A stretch of 9,269 nt of DNA from an uncultured Fusobacterium sp. (GCA_900542625.1 UQOH01000078.1:1-9269), one strand, 5' to 3'; counted from the stretch's first letter, positions 1 to 7,062 are shown. Notes: generated from the letters alone by a model not told the origin. Numbers and translations: made by a program.

Positions 1-11
1 GGACAAGATGT

Positions 12-40
12 ATAATACCACAGTAATTAAAATTCGTCAA
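12..40 (-). promoter_or_regulatory. Strong promoter reading out of the left edge
   Basis: On the minus strand a -35 box TTGACG (40-35) is followed by exactly 17 bp and a -10 box TATTAT (17-12). TGG directly before the -10 supplies an extended TGn element. Upstream (about 41-75) the same strand carries A- and T-runs that resemble an UP element. Transcription would start near position 5 and leave the window. Such a promoter often serves a highly expressed gene or a stable RNA operon, but the target is not visible. Confidence 0.6.
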
Positions 41-132
41 CAACTTTTTTTAAAATTTTTAAAAATATTTTAAAACGGCTGGAAAAATTATTTAAGTATA
101 GTTAATTTATTCTTTATTTTTCAATATTTTTG

Positions 133-160
133 TGAAGTCAGACTTCAGAAAAATTTTTCT
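133..160. repeat. Two abutting dyads in an AT-rich intergenic stretch
   Basis: A perfect dyad, TGAAGTC and GACTTCA around a single central A (133-147), shares its last base with a second perfect palindrome, AGAAAAATTTTTCT (147-160). Neither is followed on the minus strand by a T-run as an intrinsic terminator would be. They could be a protein-binding site or an inefficient terminator for the acetyltransferase gene. The rest of 41-268 is low-complexity AT-rich DNA with no ORF I can support. Confidence 0.35.
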
Positions 161-268
161 AAAAAACTTTTTAAAAACTTTAGGAAAATATATTTCAAAG
201 AAAAATATTTTTTAATTCAACAAAAAAATTTTATTTTTTTCTGCATATTATTAAAAAAGCAAATCTTT

Positions 269-646
269 TTATTTTTTCTCTATTACATAAGACTGTAAAC
301 TTTTTTTACAGCCGTTTTTTTCATAAAACTTTTCTATCCCTGATTGTGAACCAAAGTAAAGCATAGTCGGTGTATTTTCTTTAGCCAGCTGAAGAAGTTT
401 ACTTCCTATCCCTTGTTTTTGATATTCAGGAAGAACAAGCAGTTCTGTAATTGTTCCAAAAAAATAACCATCTGTAAGAATACGCAAGCAGCCTATAAGT
501 TTTTCTTTATCATATACTGTTATATTCAAAGTTTTTGAAAGTGCATTTTGAGTTTTATCTATATCATAATTTCCTGCCCATATTTTATTAGCAAACGATA
601 TAAATTCTAAAGCACTAAGTTTTTTATCATCAACTTTATATCTCAT
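269..646 (-). CDS. GNAT-family N-acetyltransferase
   Basis: A 125-residue cytoplasmic acyltransferase that would move an acetyl group from acetyl-CoA to an amine; the substrate cannot be read from the sequence. The GNAT core is intact: a beta strand and turn around residues 48-75, then the pyrophosphate-binding motif A, QKQGIG (76-81), and a C-terminal FYEKNGC segment (107-113) typical of the fold. Length is normal for a single-domain GNAT. A GTG two codons upstream (652) is also open, but the Shine-Dalgarno GAGGTG (660-655) sits only 2 nt from that GTG and 8 nt from the ATG at 646, so the ATG is preferred. The gene follows the apeA terminator and is probably transcribed alone. An AT-rich TATAAT (675-670) is a possible -10, without a convincing -35. 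Confidence 0.85.
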   Translation of the reverse strand: MRYKVDDKKLSALEFISFANKIWAGNYDIDKTQNALSKTLNITVYDKEKLIGCLRILTDGYFFGTITELLVLPEYQKQGIGSKLLQLAKENTPTMLYFGSQSGIEKFYEKNGCKKSLQSYVIEKK

Positions 647-654
647 TATCACTG

Positions 655-660
655 CACCTC
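655..660 (-). promoter_or_regulatory. RBS deciding the GNAT start
   Basis: GAGGTG on the minus strand lies 8 nt before the ATG at 646 and only 2 nt before the in-frame GTG at 652. The spacing favours the ATG, giving a protein two residues shorter. Confidence 0.65.
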
Positions 661-701
661 TTTATTTTAATTATATTATTTTAATATTACAAAATATGAG
701 A

Positions 702-729
702 AAACAGGAAGGTTTTATCCCTCCTGTTT
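702..729 (-). terminator. Intrinsic terminator after apeA
   Basis: Arms AAACAGGA (702-709) and TCCTGTTT (722-729) pair perfectly over 8 bp. After one mismatch two more G-C pairs form (711-712 with 719-720), leaving a six-base loop. On the minus strand the hairpin is followed by an interrupted T-rich tract. It sits 12 nt beyond the apeA stop codon and ahead of the acetyltransferase gene, so it should end the SLH-pgi-apeA transcript. Confidence 0.7.
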
Positions 730-741
730 CTTTAAAAATTA

Positions 742-2181
742 TTATAAATATATTTTGTTACTCTTAGTTATATATTTCTTTTCATCAGCTTTAGGGTTTT
801 CAAAGAAAGCTTTATAAGCTCTGTATGTTTCATATACATCAAGTTTTGATGATACTTCAAATGGTGAGTGCATTGCAAGAAGAGCCGGACCTACATCAAT
901 AGTTCTGATACCTTTCATTGCAAGATATTTTGCAACAGTACCTCCTCCGCCTTCATCTATCTTACCAAGCATTCCTGTCTGCCATTTTACACCTTTTTCG
1001 TTTAAAAGATTTCTTATCTCTCCAACATATTCAGCATCAGCATCATTAGTGCTGTATTTTCCGCCTGAACCTGTGTATTTAGTAATAACTATTCCATAGT
1101 TAAGCTGAGCTGCATTCTGTGGATCGTTTACACTTTTAAATATAGGATCTATTCCAACTGTTACATCTGAAGAAAGAGCTTTAGAATTCCATAAAGTTTT
1201 CTTTAAATATAAATCAGAATAATTTCCTTTTACTTTTGCTATCAAATCACTTGTGAAATATTCTAAATACTGACTCTGAAGTCCTGTTGAACCGTCAGAA
1301 CCTGTTTCTTCTTTATCAGCAAGGAAACATACTGCTGTTCTTTCAGGAATTTCTTCCAAGTCTAATATAGCTCTTAATGAAGTATATCCGCAGATTCTGT
1401 CGTCCTGTCCATATGCTCCTATAAGAGATCTGTCTATTCCTACATCTTTTGCTCTCTGGCTTGGCACAAGCTCTAACTCAGCAGAAATAAAATCCTCTTC
1501 CACCATTCCATAAGCTTTATTAAGACTTTCAAGTACGCTATACTTTACTAAATCTTTTATCTCATCATCTTTTATTAAAGAAGGTATAGAACCTACTATT
1601 ATCTGCAGCTCCTCACCTTTTATAACCTCTCTTGCTTTTCTGTCTCCCTGCACTACTCTGTCTAAATGAGGAAGAATATCAGGTACAGTAAACACAGGAT
1701 CATCTTCATGTTCACCTATCGTAATTTTTACCTTTCTTCCATTTGAAAGAACAACCACTCCATGAAGTGCCAGTGGTATTGATGCCCATTGATATTTTTT
1801 TATTCCTCCATAGTAGTGAGTTTTCATGTAAGCAAGTTCAAACTCTTCATAAAGAGGATTTGCCTTAAGATCAAGTCTTGGAGAATCAATGTGAGAAACT
1901 ACATAGTTAATTCCATTTAATATATCTTCTTTACCTATTACAGCAAGAACCACATTTTTTTCTCTGTTGACATAGTATACCTTATCTCCTGGAAGAAGTA
2001 TATCTTTGTATCTTGCATCTATAAAACCGCATTCTTTTGCTAATTCCACACTGAAATCTACAAACTCTCTTTCAGTTTTTCCAATGTCCAATACTTTCTT
2101 GTACTCTTCTCCCATAGAAAAAACCTTTTCTATCTTTTCAGGAGAAACATTTTTCCAGCCGTTTACTTTTTTGTACAACAT
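742..2181 (-). CDS. apeA: M18 family aminopeptidase ApeA
   Basis: A 479-residue cytoplasmic dizinc metallopeptidase of family M18, which removes N-terminal residues (classically acidic ones) from peptides. All expected metal and catalytic positions are present: H97 and D99 in SHIDSPRLDLK, the aspartate pair in GQDDR (260-261), the E291-E292 pair in DKEETGSDG, D339 in SSDV and H438 in MHSPFE. The HYYGGIKKYQW block (122-132) and GKYSTNDADAE (374-384) place it in the longer ApeA-type branch, as in the Thermotoga protein, rather than the shorter ApeB type. The ATG lies 9 nt after the pgi stop, and the Shine-Dalgarno AGGGTGA (2192-2186) overlaps that stop codon, so translation is probably coupled to pgi. 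The role is most likely recycling or use of peptides as an amino-acid source. Substrate preference is inferred from the family. Confidence 0.93.
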   Translation of the reverse strand: MLYKKVNGWKNVSPEKIEKVFSMGEEYKKVLDIGKTEREFVDFSVELAKECGFIDARYKDILLPGDKVYYVNREKNVVLAVIGKEDILNGINYVVSHIDSPRLDLKANPLYEEFELAYMKTHYYGGIKKYQWASIPLALHGVVVLSNGRKVKITIGEHEDDPVFTVPDILPHLDRVVQGDRKAREVIKGEELQIIVGSIPSLIKDDEIKDLVKYSVLESLNKAYGMVEEDFISAELELVPSQRAKDVGIDRSLIGAYGQDDRICGYTSLRAILDLEEIPERTAVCFLADKEETGSDGSTGLQSQYLEYFTSDLIAKVKGNYSDLYLKKTLWNSKALSSDVTVGIDPIFKSVNDPQNAAQLNYGIVITKYTGSGGKYSTNDADAEYVGEIRNLLNEKGVKWQTGMLGKIDEGGGGTVAKYLAMKGIRTIDVGPALLAMHSPFEVSSKLDVYETYRAYKAFFENPKADEKKYITKSNKIYL

Positions 2182-2190
2182 AGAATCACC

Positions 2191-3540
2191 CTATTTATTT
2201 AGTCTTTTATTTAAAATCTCCGCTTCTTCTTCGTATCCTGCTTTTCCTAATAAAGCAAACATGTTTTTCTTGTAAGCTTCAACACCAGGCTGGTTAAATG
2301 GATTTACACCTAGTAAGTATCCGCTGATTCCGCATGCTTTCTCAAAGAAATAGAATAAGTATCCAAGGTTGAATGCATCCATCTTAGGTACTCCTATTCT
2401 GATATTAGGTACGTCACCATCTACGTGAGCAAGCTGAGTTCCTTGCATTGCTTTTTGATTTACAAAGTTCATTCCTTTTCCGGCTATATAGTTTAATCCG
2501 TCTAAGTCTGCTTCATCAAATGGAATTACAACATCTGTATCAGGAGATGCAATATCTATTAATGTTTCAAATAAAATTCTTTCTCCATCTTGAATGTATT
2601 GTCCCATAGAGTGAAGGTCTGTACTTAAATCTACTGATGCTGGGAATAATCCTTTTCCATCTTTTCCTTCAGATTCTCCATATAACTGTTTCCACCATTC
2701 AGCTATGTAATGAACTTTTGGTTCGTAGTTTATTAACATTTCGACTGCTTTACCATTTCTGTATAATAAATTTCTCATAGCAGCATATTTGTAGCAGTCA
2801 TTTTCTTTAAATTCAACTGTATAATCATTTTGAGCTGCTCTTGCTCCTGCCATTAAATCATCTATTGAGATTCCTGCTGCTGCGATTGGAAGTAATCCTA
2901 CTGCTGTAAGAACAGAGAATCTTCCTCCTACATTGTCAGGAATAACGAAAGATTCATATCCCTCTTCAGTAGCAAGTTTTTTTAATGCACCTCTGGCTGT
3001 ATCTGTTGTTGCATATATTCTTTTTCTTGCTTCGGCAACACCGTATTTTTTCTCTAATAGTTCTTTAAATATTCTAAAAGCAATAGCTGGCTCTGTTGTT
3101 GTTCCAGATTTAGAAATTACGTTTACAGAAAAATCTCTGTCACCTATTACATCAATTAAGTGAGATAAATAAGTTCCTGAAATACTGTTTCCTGCAAAAT
3201 AAATTTCAGGAGCTTTTCTTGCTTCTTTAGATAATTTGTTTGCAAAAGAGTGAGATAAAAATTCAATTGCTGCTCTTGCACCTAAGTAAGAACCACCTAT
3301 TCCTACAACTACAAGTACATCTGAATCCTCTTTTATTTTTTCTGCTGCTTTCTTAATTCTGTCAAATTCTACTTTGTCATAGTCTGTTGGCAGATTAAGC
3401 CACCCTAAGAAATCGTTACCTTCTCCGCTTCCCTCTTCAAGAACTTTAGCTGCAGATTTAACTTCTGTTTCCATAGACATAAGTTCTTCTTCGCTTATAA
3501 AATCCCATACTTTTGATAAGTCTAAACTTAATTTTTCCAT
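2191..3540 (-). CDS. pgi: Glucose-6-phosphate isomerase
   Basis: A 449-residue cytoplasmic enzyme interconverting glucose 6-phosphate and fructose 6-phosphate in glycolysis and gluconeogenesis. Its length matches the short bacterial class, as in Bacillus (about 450 residues). The N-terminal sugar-phosphate (SIS) fold shows GIGGSYLGARA (80-90) and SKSGTTTEPA (143-152). Signature 1 is DNVGGRFSVLTAVG (202-215) and signature 2 runs through GVNPFNQPGVEAYKK (411-425). Catalytic residues by family alignment are E289 in GESEGKDGKG, H310 in DLHSMGQ and K424 in VEAYK, all present. A Shine-Dalgarno AGGGGGA (3552-3546) lies 5 nt before the ATG. The SLH gene ends 36 nt upstream with no hairpin between, and apeA begins 9 nt downstream, so the three probably share a transcript. 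Nothing in the gene looks damaged. Confidence 0.97.
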   Translation of the reverse strand: MEKLSLDLSKVWDFISEEELMSMETEVKSAAKVLEEGSGEGNDFLGWLNLPTDYDKVEFDRIKKAAEKIKEDSDVLVVVGIGGSYLGARAAIEFLSHSFANKLSKEARKAPEIYFAGNSISGTYLSHLIDVIGDRDFSVNVISKSGTTTEPAIAFRIFKELLEKKYGVAEARKRIYATTDTARGALKKLATEEGYESFVIPDNVGGRFSVLTAVGLLPIAAAGISIDDLMAGARAAQNDYTVEFKENDCYKYAAMRNLLYRNGKAVEMLINYEPKVHYIAEWWKQLYGESEGKDGKGLFPASVDLSTDLHSMGQYIQDGERILFETLIDIASPDTDVVIPFDEADLDGLNYIAGKGMNFVNQKAMQGTQLAHVDGDVPNIRIGVPKMDAFNLGYLFYFFEKACGISGYLLGVNPFNQPGVEAYKKNMFALLGKAGYEEEAEILNKRLNK

Positions 3541-3576
3541 ACTTTTCCCCCTATATGTTAATTTTATTTATAATTT

Positions 3577-4029
3577 TTATTTTATACCAAGTTCTTTTTC
3601 AAGAACTTTTATTCTCTCTTCAAGTTTTTTTATATAAGCCTTATCAGCATTTATTGTGTTATTAAGCTTTTCTATCTCTGTTTCCACATTCTTCATTCTT
3701 TCTTCAAATGTCTGTGCATCAAATCCTATTTTATTAAGCTCATTTGAAAAATCTATTACAAGAGTTTCAAGTATATCCAGCTCTTTTTTATTAGCTTTTT
3801 CAATATCAATTTTATTCACTGCATTATTAAGATCATATGCAAACTGATATCTTGTAAGAGGCTTGTTTCCCTCAAATCTAAAAGAATCCTCTTCTATAAT
3901 TCCCTCTTCCACCAATTTCTGTACTGATTTATATGCCCAGTGATTTTTATCTATATCTTCATACTTTAAATCAGCAAAAGATATAACAGAAATCATAAAA
4001 AAAGATACTGCTGTTATTAGATTTTTCAT
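3577..4029 (-). CDS. Short secreted SLH-domain/coiled-coil envelope protein
   Basis: A 150-residue exported protein. Residues 1-19 form a Sec signal peptide ending SFA, with D20 as the likely mature start. Residues 22-75 form one S-layer homology domain, with the HWAYKSVQKLVEEGII pattern and a TRYQFAY motif in the place of the usual ITRAE. Residues about 108-148 show heptad-like spacing rich in E, K, I and L, predicted coiled coil, and the protein then stops. The layout is that of the N-terminal, periplasmic half of SLH porins of diderm bacteria (Omp-alpha or OmpM type), but without any beta-barrel. It may link peptidoglycan to the outer membrane or act as a periplasmic spacer; that is inference. 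Shine-Dalgarno GGAGGG (4040-4035) lies 5 nt from the ATG. It is first in the unit with pgi and apeA, an odd pairing with no obvious functional link. Confidence 0.85.
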   Translation of the reverse strand: MKNLITAVSFFMISVISFADLKYEDIDKNHWAYKSVQKLVEEGIIEEDSFRFEGNKPLTRYQFAYDLNNAVNKIDIEKANKKELDILETLVIDFSNELNKIGFDAQTFEERMKNVETEIEKLNNTINADKAYIKKLEERIKVLEKELGIK

Positions 4030-4046
4030 CTGTTCCCTCCTTATGC

Positions 4047-4075
4047 ATTATACTCTCAGTATACCACAACCACAA
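4047..4075 (-). promoter_or_regulatory. Overlapping promoter P2 of the same unit
   Basis: A perfect TATAAT (4052-4047) lies 17 bp downstream of TTGTGG (4075-4070), interleaved with P1 and offset by 11 bp. Its start would be near 4040, inside the Shine-Dalgarno region, so it would yield a nearly leaderless message. P1 looks the better candidate. Confidence 0.35.
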
Positions 4076-4086
4076 TTCCTTATCAA
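4058..4086 (-). promoter_or_regulatory. Promoter P1 of the SLH-pgi-apeA unit
   Basis: On the minus strand a -35 box TTGATA (4086-4081) and a -10 box TATACT (4063-4058) are separated by exactly 17 bp, matching 10 of 12 consensus bases. The start would be near 4051, giving a leader of only about 22 nt before the SLH gene. Confidence 0.65.
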
Positions 4087-4244
4087 TAAATACAGCTTTC
4101 TCTGTAAAAACTGATGACTATTAAATCAAATAAGTGGTAAAATTTAACTCATTCAAATTAAAAAGTTTTCATAAGCAAAAATTTTATTTTCTATGCTCTT
4201 TTGACATTCTCTTTTTATTTTTTGTTATTAACTTTTAAATATTT

Positions 4245-4275
4245 TTATAAAAAAACAGGAGTGCCCAGGCACTCC
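4245..4275 (-). terminator. Intrinsic terminator of hutG-gltS-hutD
   Basis: GGAGTGCC (4258-4265) pairs with GGCACTCC (4268-4275), a GC-rich perfect stem closing on a tight loop, with 7 bp and four loop bases the more realistic form. On the minus strand the hairpin is followed by TG and then seven T residues. It starts 9 nt after the hutD stop. On the plus strand the hairpin is followed by AGATTTTTATT, so some bidirectional action is possible. The stretch 4087-4244 beyond it is AT-rich, and I see no gene in it. Confidence 0.88.
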
Positions 4276-4284
4276 AGATTTTTA

Positions 4285-4842
4285 TTATATATTTATATAC
4301 CCATAGAATACTTTTGAATCATTTGAATTTACTGATATATTATTTTTATCAGTAACAGCAAGTTCTCCCGCTTTTAATAGTTCATTTTCTATTTTCAATT
4401 CTCCTGATATACAGTAAATAAAACTCAATATTTTCTCATTTTCAAATATTATTTTTTCTTCTTGTTTTATTTCTTTAAAGAAAAAATCTCCTTTACATCC
4501 TTTAAGCATCAAGTTAAAATCTGTTACTTTTCCTTTGGAAGAAGTATCCCAATCTCCTTTAAAGTGATCTATGTCATAAGGAAGTAAAGTTTTTTGATGA
4601 TGGTCTTTATGGCAGATTTCCATTTTTCCTTCTAAAATAGAAATTACTCTGTCTACACCTTCCAGCTTTGTGAAAATCGATTTTTCCAATTCTGTTGTTG
4701 CTATACTCAGTCTTATTTTAAAATTTCTTAATGCATAGTCACTGTCTTCAGGATAGATGTATAACTGTTTCGTTACTCCTCCGCTCCATCTGCTTACTTT
4801 TATATCCTTTTCACCTAGTATTTTTATCATAGCTTTTCTCAC
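4285..4842 (-). CDS. hutD: HutD/Ves family protein
   Basis: A 185-residue cytoplasmic cupin-fold protein of the HutD/Ves family, found with histidine-utilisation genes in many bacteria. The biochemical role is not settled; it has been proposed to limit hut pathway output. Family blocks seen are WSGGVT (19-24), RLSIA (44-48), the stretch FTKLEGVDRVISILEG (57-72) and DFNLM (108-112). Residues 130-180 form the second cupin half, and length is normal. Translation most likely starts at GTG 4842: GAGAGG (4853-4848) lies 5 nt before it. The ATG four codons later (4830) has the same site 17 nt away. The gene begins 13 nt after the gltS stop, with its ribosome site in that gap, so it is the third gene of the hutG-gltS-hutD unit. 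The context strongly supports HutD over the stand-alone cold-linked Ves protein. Confidence 0.85.
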   Translation of the reverse strand: MRKAMIKILGEKDIKVSRWSGGVTKQLYIYPEDSDYALRNFKIRLSIATTELEKSIFTKLEGVDRVISILEGKMEICHKDHHQKTLLPYDIDHFKGDWDTSSKGKVTDFNLMLKGCKGDFFFKEIKQEEKIIFENEKILSFIYCISGELKIENELLKAGELAVTDKNNISVNSNDSKVFYGYINI

Positions 4843-4855
4843 TGAATCCTCTCAT

Positions 4856-6079
4856 CTATTTAAACATATTGATAGCTGTTATAATAACAGGCATTTGGAA
4901 AATATCAATTAAGAAAGCACCTGTAAGAGGTACTACAAGATACGGATTTACTGTATATCCATATTTTTCACTTACTTCTCCCATATTAATCATAGCATTT
5001 GTTGTTGCTCCAAGACCTGATCCGCACATTCCAGAAATCATAACTGCCGCATCGTAATCTCCACCCATAGCTCTGAATACAATAAATCTTGTGTAAAGCC
5101 ACATAAATAGAACCTGACATCCTAAAATTATCAGCATTGGTACTGCCAGAGCTGCAAGTTCCCATAACTGCAGTGAAATCAATGCCATTGAAAGGAATAT
5201 ATTTAGTGAAGTTTCTCCTAAAATATTTACAAGATTTCTGTCAATATCAATCCATTTCATTTTTATATTAAGATTATTAAAAATTATTGCACAGAACATA
5301 GCTCCAACATAAGAAGGAAGAGCTAAATCAAATTTACTTTTTAAAAGTCCGCTTAATGAAATTCCTATTGTCATAACAATTGACAGCATCATTACATGTT
5401 GTAACATTGAATTAAGATTTATTTCTCTCTTTTCTACATCCAGCTTTATTCCAACTTCATCTTGATTTACTACATTTTTGGGTTTAAGGTCAAATTTCTT
5501 TATTAAATGAATTGCAAGAGGAGAACCTAAAAGTCCACCTGCTATAAGTCCAAATGTTGCTGCTGATAAAGCAACTGTAAGTCCTCCTGTAACTCCAAGT
5601 TCTTCTATAGTACGTCCAAATGCTCCAGCTGAACCATGTCCTCCTGACATTGAAACAGAACCTGCCATTACACCTAAAAGAGGATTAATTCCTGTTATCT
5701 TTGCAACACTTACTCCTATTACAGTCTGCATGAATGTCATAAATCCACTTAACAGCCAGAATATTACAAGAAGTTTTCCGCCTTTTTTAAGCCCTTCAAT
5801 TGAAGAACCAAGTCCTATTGTAGTAAAGAAAACTACCATAAATGGTGTTTGAAGAGTTGTGTTATAAGATATACTTCCAATATGAGAAACTCTCATTAAA
5901 AGATGAATTACCGCAAATAAAAGTCCTCCAAGAACAGCTGCAGGTATCCCGAATCTATCAAGGAATGAAAACTTAGCTTTCATTTTTCTTCCAAAATAAA
6001 GTGAGATAAGTCCTATTGCTATTGTTCCAACCATATCAAATTTTAAAAGCATTCCTAAATCATTAAAGCTGAACTCCAT
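4856..6079 (-). CDS. gltS: Sodium/glutamate symporter GltS
   Basis: A 407-residue inner-membrane carrier of the ESS family, normally moving glutamate with Na+. It is hydrophobic throughout, with about ten membrane spans in two halves joined by a charged cytoplasmic loop (about 195-225). Each half carries the glycine-rich re-entrant loop of the family: SMSGGHGSAGAFG (143-155) and GMCGSGLGATTNA (350-362). Shine-Dalgarno AGGAGGG (6091-6085) is 5 nt before the ATG. The gene starts 34 nt beyond hutG and ends just before hutD. Because HutG releases glutamate, co-expression suggests either glutamate uptake into the same fermentation or export of excess; the sequence cannot decide direction. Some ESS carriers in catabolic operons may accept related acids, so formiminoglutamate or urocanate-type substrates are not excluded. 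Confidence 0.92.
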   Translation of the reverse strand: MEFSFNDLGMLLKFDMVGTIAIGLISLYFGRKMKAKFSFLDRFGIPAAVLGGLLFAVIHLLMRVSHIGSISYNTTLQTPFMVVFFTTIGLGSSIEGLKKGGKLLVIFWLLSGFMTFMQTVIGVSVAKITGINPLLGVMAGSVSMSGGHGSAGAFGRTIEELGVTGGLTVALSAATFGLIAGGLLGSPLAIHLIKKFDLKPKNVVNQDEVGIKLDVEKREINLNSMLQHVMMLSIVMTIGISLSGLLKSKFDLALPSYVGAMFCAIIFNNLNIKMKWIDIDRNLVNILGETSLNIFLSMALISLQLWELAALAVPMLIILGCQVLFMWLYTRFIVFRAMGGDYDAAVMISGMCGSGLGATTNAMINMGEVSEKYGYTVNPYLVVPLTGAFLIDIFQMPVIITAINMFK

Positions 6080-6112
6080 AATTTCCCTCCTAGATACTGT
6101 TTTATATATTTT

Positions 6113-7009
6113 TTATTTTTTCAGGTTAAGCATAATATCATATGCCAGAGAACCTGCAAGTTTTGCTGTTCTGCTGTCTATATCATATTTAGGATTTACT
6201 TCAGCAAAATCCACGCATGCTACTTTTCCTGTTTCTATTAACTTTCTTAAAATTCTTTTTCCTTTTTTAGGATCTAATCCCATTATTGTTGGAGCAGATA
6301 CCCCCGGAGCATCTGCTGCATCAAATACATCCATGCAGAATGTTATGTATATTACATCTACATCACTAAAATATTTTTTCAGCTCTTCGTTTATATAACC
6401 CTCTTCAAACTCCTCATCAAGCATTAAAACTCCAAAACTTTTTGCTGTATCTATAAGTCTTTTTGTATTTCCTTGTTTTTTGAAACCTACTATTGCATAT
6501 TTAACATTTTCATCTTTATCCAATATCTGCTTAAAGGATGTCCCGGAAGTTGCTCCATTATCATACGGTCTTATATCAAGATGAGTGTCAAAGTTTACAA
6601 TTCCTATTTTTTTGTCAGGATAAGCCTTTCTCACTCCACTGTAAGAACCAAATGCTATGTCATGTCCTCCTCCTAGTCCGATAGGAAAGATTCCTTTTTT
6701 TATTACATTAAAAATTTTTTCTGAATACTCTTTTTGAGCTTCTTCCAAAACTCTGCTTTCTAAATTTTTCAAGTCATAAATTTTTAAGTTTTCGACAACA
6801 GGAAAAGACTGCATTGCTTTTCTTATTGCATTAGAACCTTCTTGTGCTCCGGTTCTTCCCTGATTTCTTCCAACACCATCATCTGTATCGTAACCTACAA
6901 AACAGACACCAGTACCTTCTTCCGATTCTTGAAAAGGTTTAATTACCTGCCATATTCTTAAATCAACCTCTTCATTACTGTCAAATCTTCCATTCCACAA
7001 ATCTTTCAT
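6113..7009 (-). CDS. hutG: Formimidoylglutamase (arginase superfamily)
   Basis: A 298-residue ureohydrolase-fold enzyme expected to hydrolyse N-formimidoyl-L-glutamate to glutamate and formamide, the last step of one histidine degradation route. The N-terminal LWNGRFD (4-10) and GRNQGRTGAQEG (47-58) fit HutG better than arginase or agmatinase. Metal motifs are GGGHD (H116), NFDTHLD (D141, H143, D145) and TFCMDVFDAADAPG (223-236), with E270 in DFAEVNP. The third motif matches the arginase-family signature except that Cys225 (codon TGC, 6337-6335) replaces the first Asp, the bridging metal ligand in arginases. A longer open frame reaches 7072, but it runs through the operator dyad and has no ribosome site. 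AGGAGAG (7024-7018) lies 8 nt before the ATG at 7009, which opens the canonical N-terminus. It is the first gene of hutG-gltS-hutD. Confidence 0.9.
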   Translation of the reverse strand: MKDLWNGRFDSNEEVDLRIWQVIKPFQESEEGTGVCFVGYDTDDGVGRNQGRTGAQEGSNAIRKAMQSFPVVENLKIYDLKNLESRVLEEAQKEYSEKIFNVIKKGIFPIGLGGGHDIAFGSYSGVRKAYPDKKIGIVNFDTHLDIRPYDNGATSGTSFKQILDKDENVKYAIVGFKKQGNTKRLIDTAKSFGVLMLDEEFEEGYINEELKKYFSDVDVIYITFCMDVFDAADAPGVSAPTIMGLDPKKGKRILRKLIETGKVACVDFAEVNPKYDIDSRTAKLAGSLAYDIMLNLKK

Positions 7010-7017
7010 AATTATGA

Positions 7018-7024
7018 CTCTCCT
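7018..7024 (-). promoter_or_regulatory. RBS deciding the hutG start
   Basis: AGGAGAG on the minus strand lies 8 nt from the ATG at 7009. It sits 21 codons inside the longest open frame and shows that upstream ATGs, including the one inside the operator dyad, are not the start. Confidence 0.8.
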
Positions 7025-7031
7025 TTTTTTA

Positions 7032-7060
7032 TTTTTAAGTAACATGGTGTTACTTAAAAA
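7032..7060. promoter_or_regulatory. Perfect dyad, candidate TetR-type operator
   Basis: Perfect inverted repeat with 13-bp arms (7032-7044 and 7048-7060) around the central TGG. The informative inner halves are TAAGTAACA and TGTTACTTA; the outer four positions are T and A runs. It begins 2 bp downstream of the hutG -10 box and covers the predicted transcription start, the place where a bound repressor would block initiation. A TetR-family gene is divergent about 170 bp away. In RNA the same sequence could form a hairpin just ahead of the hutG ribosome site, so a second role in message stability or translation is possible. Confidence 0.7.
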
Positions 7061-7062
7061 AC

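Noticed and set aside
254..270. AAAAAG/CTTTTT stem after the acetyltransferase gene as a terminator
   Set aside because: The stem is nearly all A-T, only 6 bp, and overlaps the stop-codon region. In such AT-rich DNA this is expected by chance.
2006..2275. Plus-strand ORF of 89 codons antisense to the pgi-apeA junction
   Set aside because: It is a shadow of two well-supported genes, has no Shine-Dalgarno or promoter, and encodes a low-complexity F/S-rich product with no recognisable domain.
4201..4231. Perfect TTGACA on the plus strand as a promoter for an antisense or small RNA
   Set aside because: No -10 box stands at 16-18 bp; the best match, TATTAA, needs 19 bp. Transcription would run directly into the hutD terminator hairpin, leaving almost no product.
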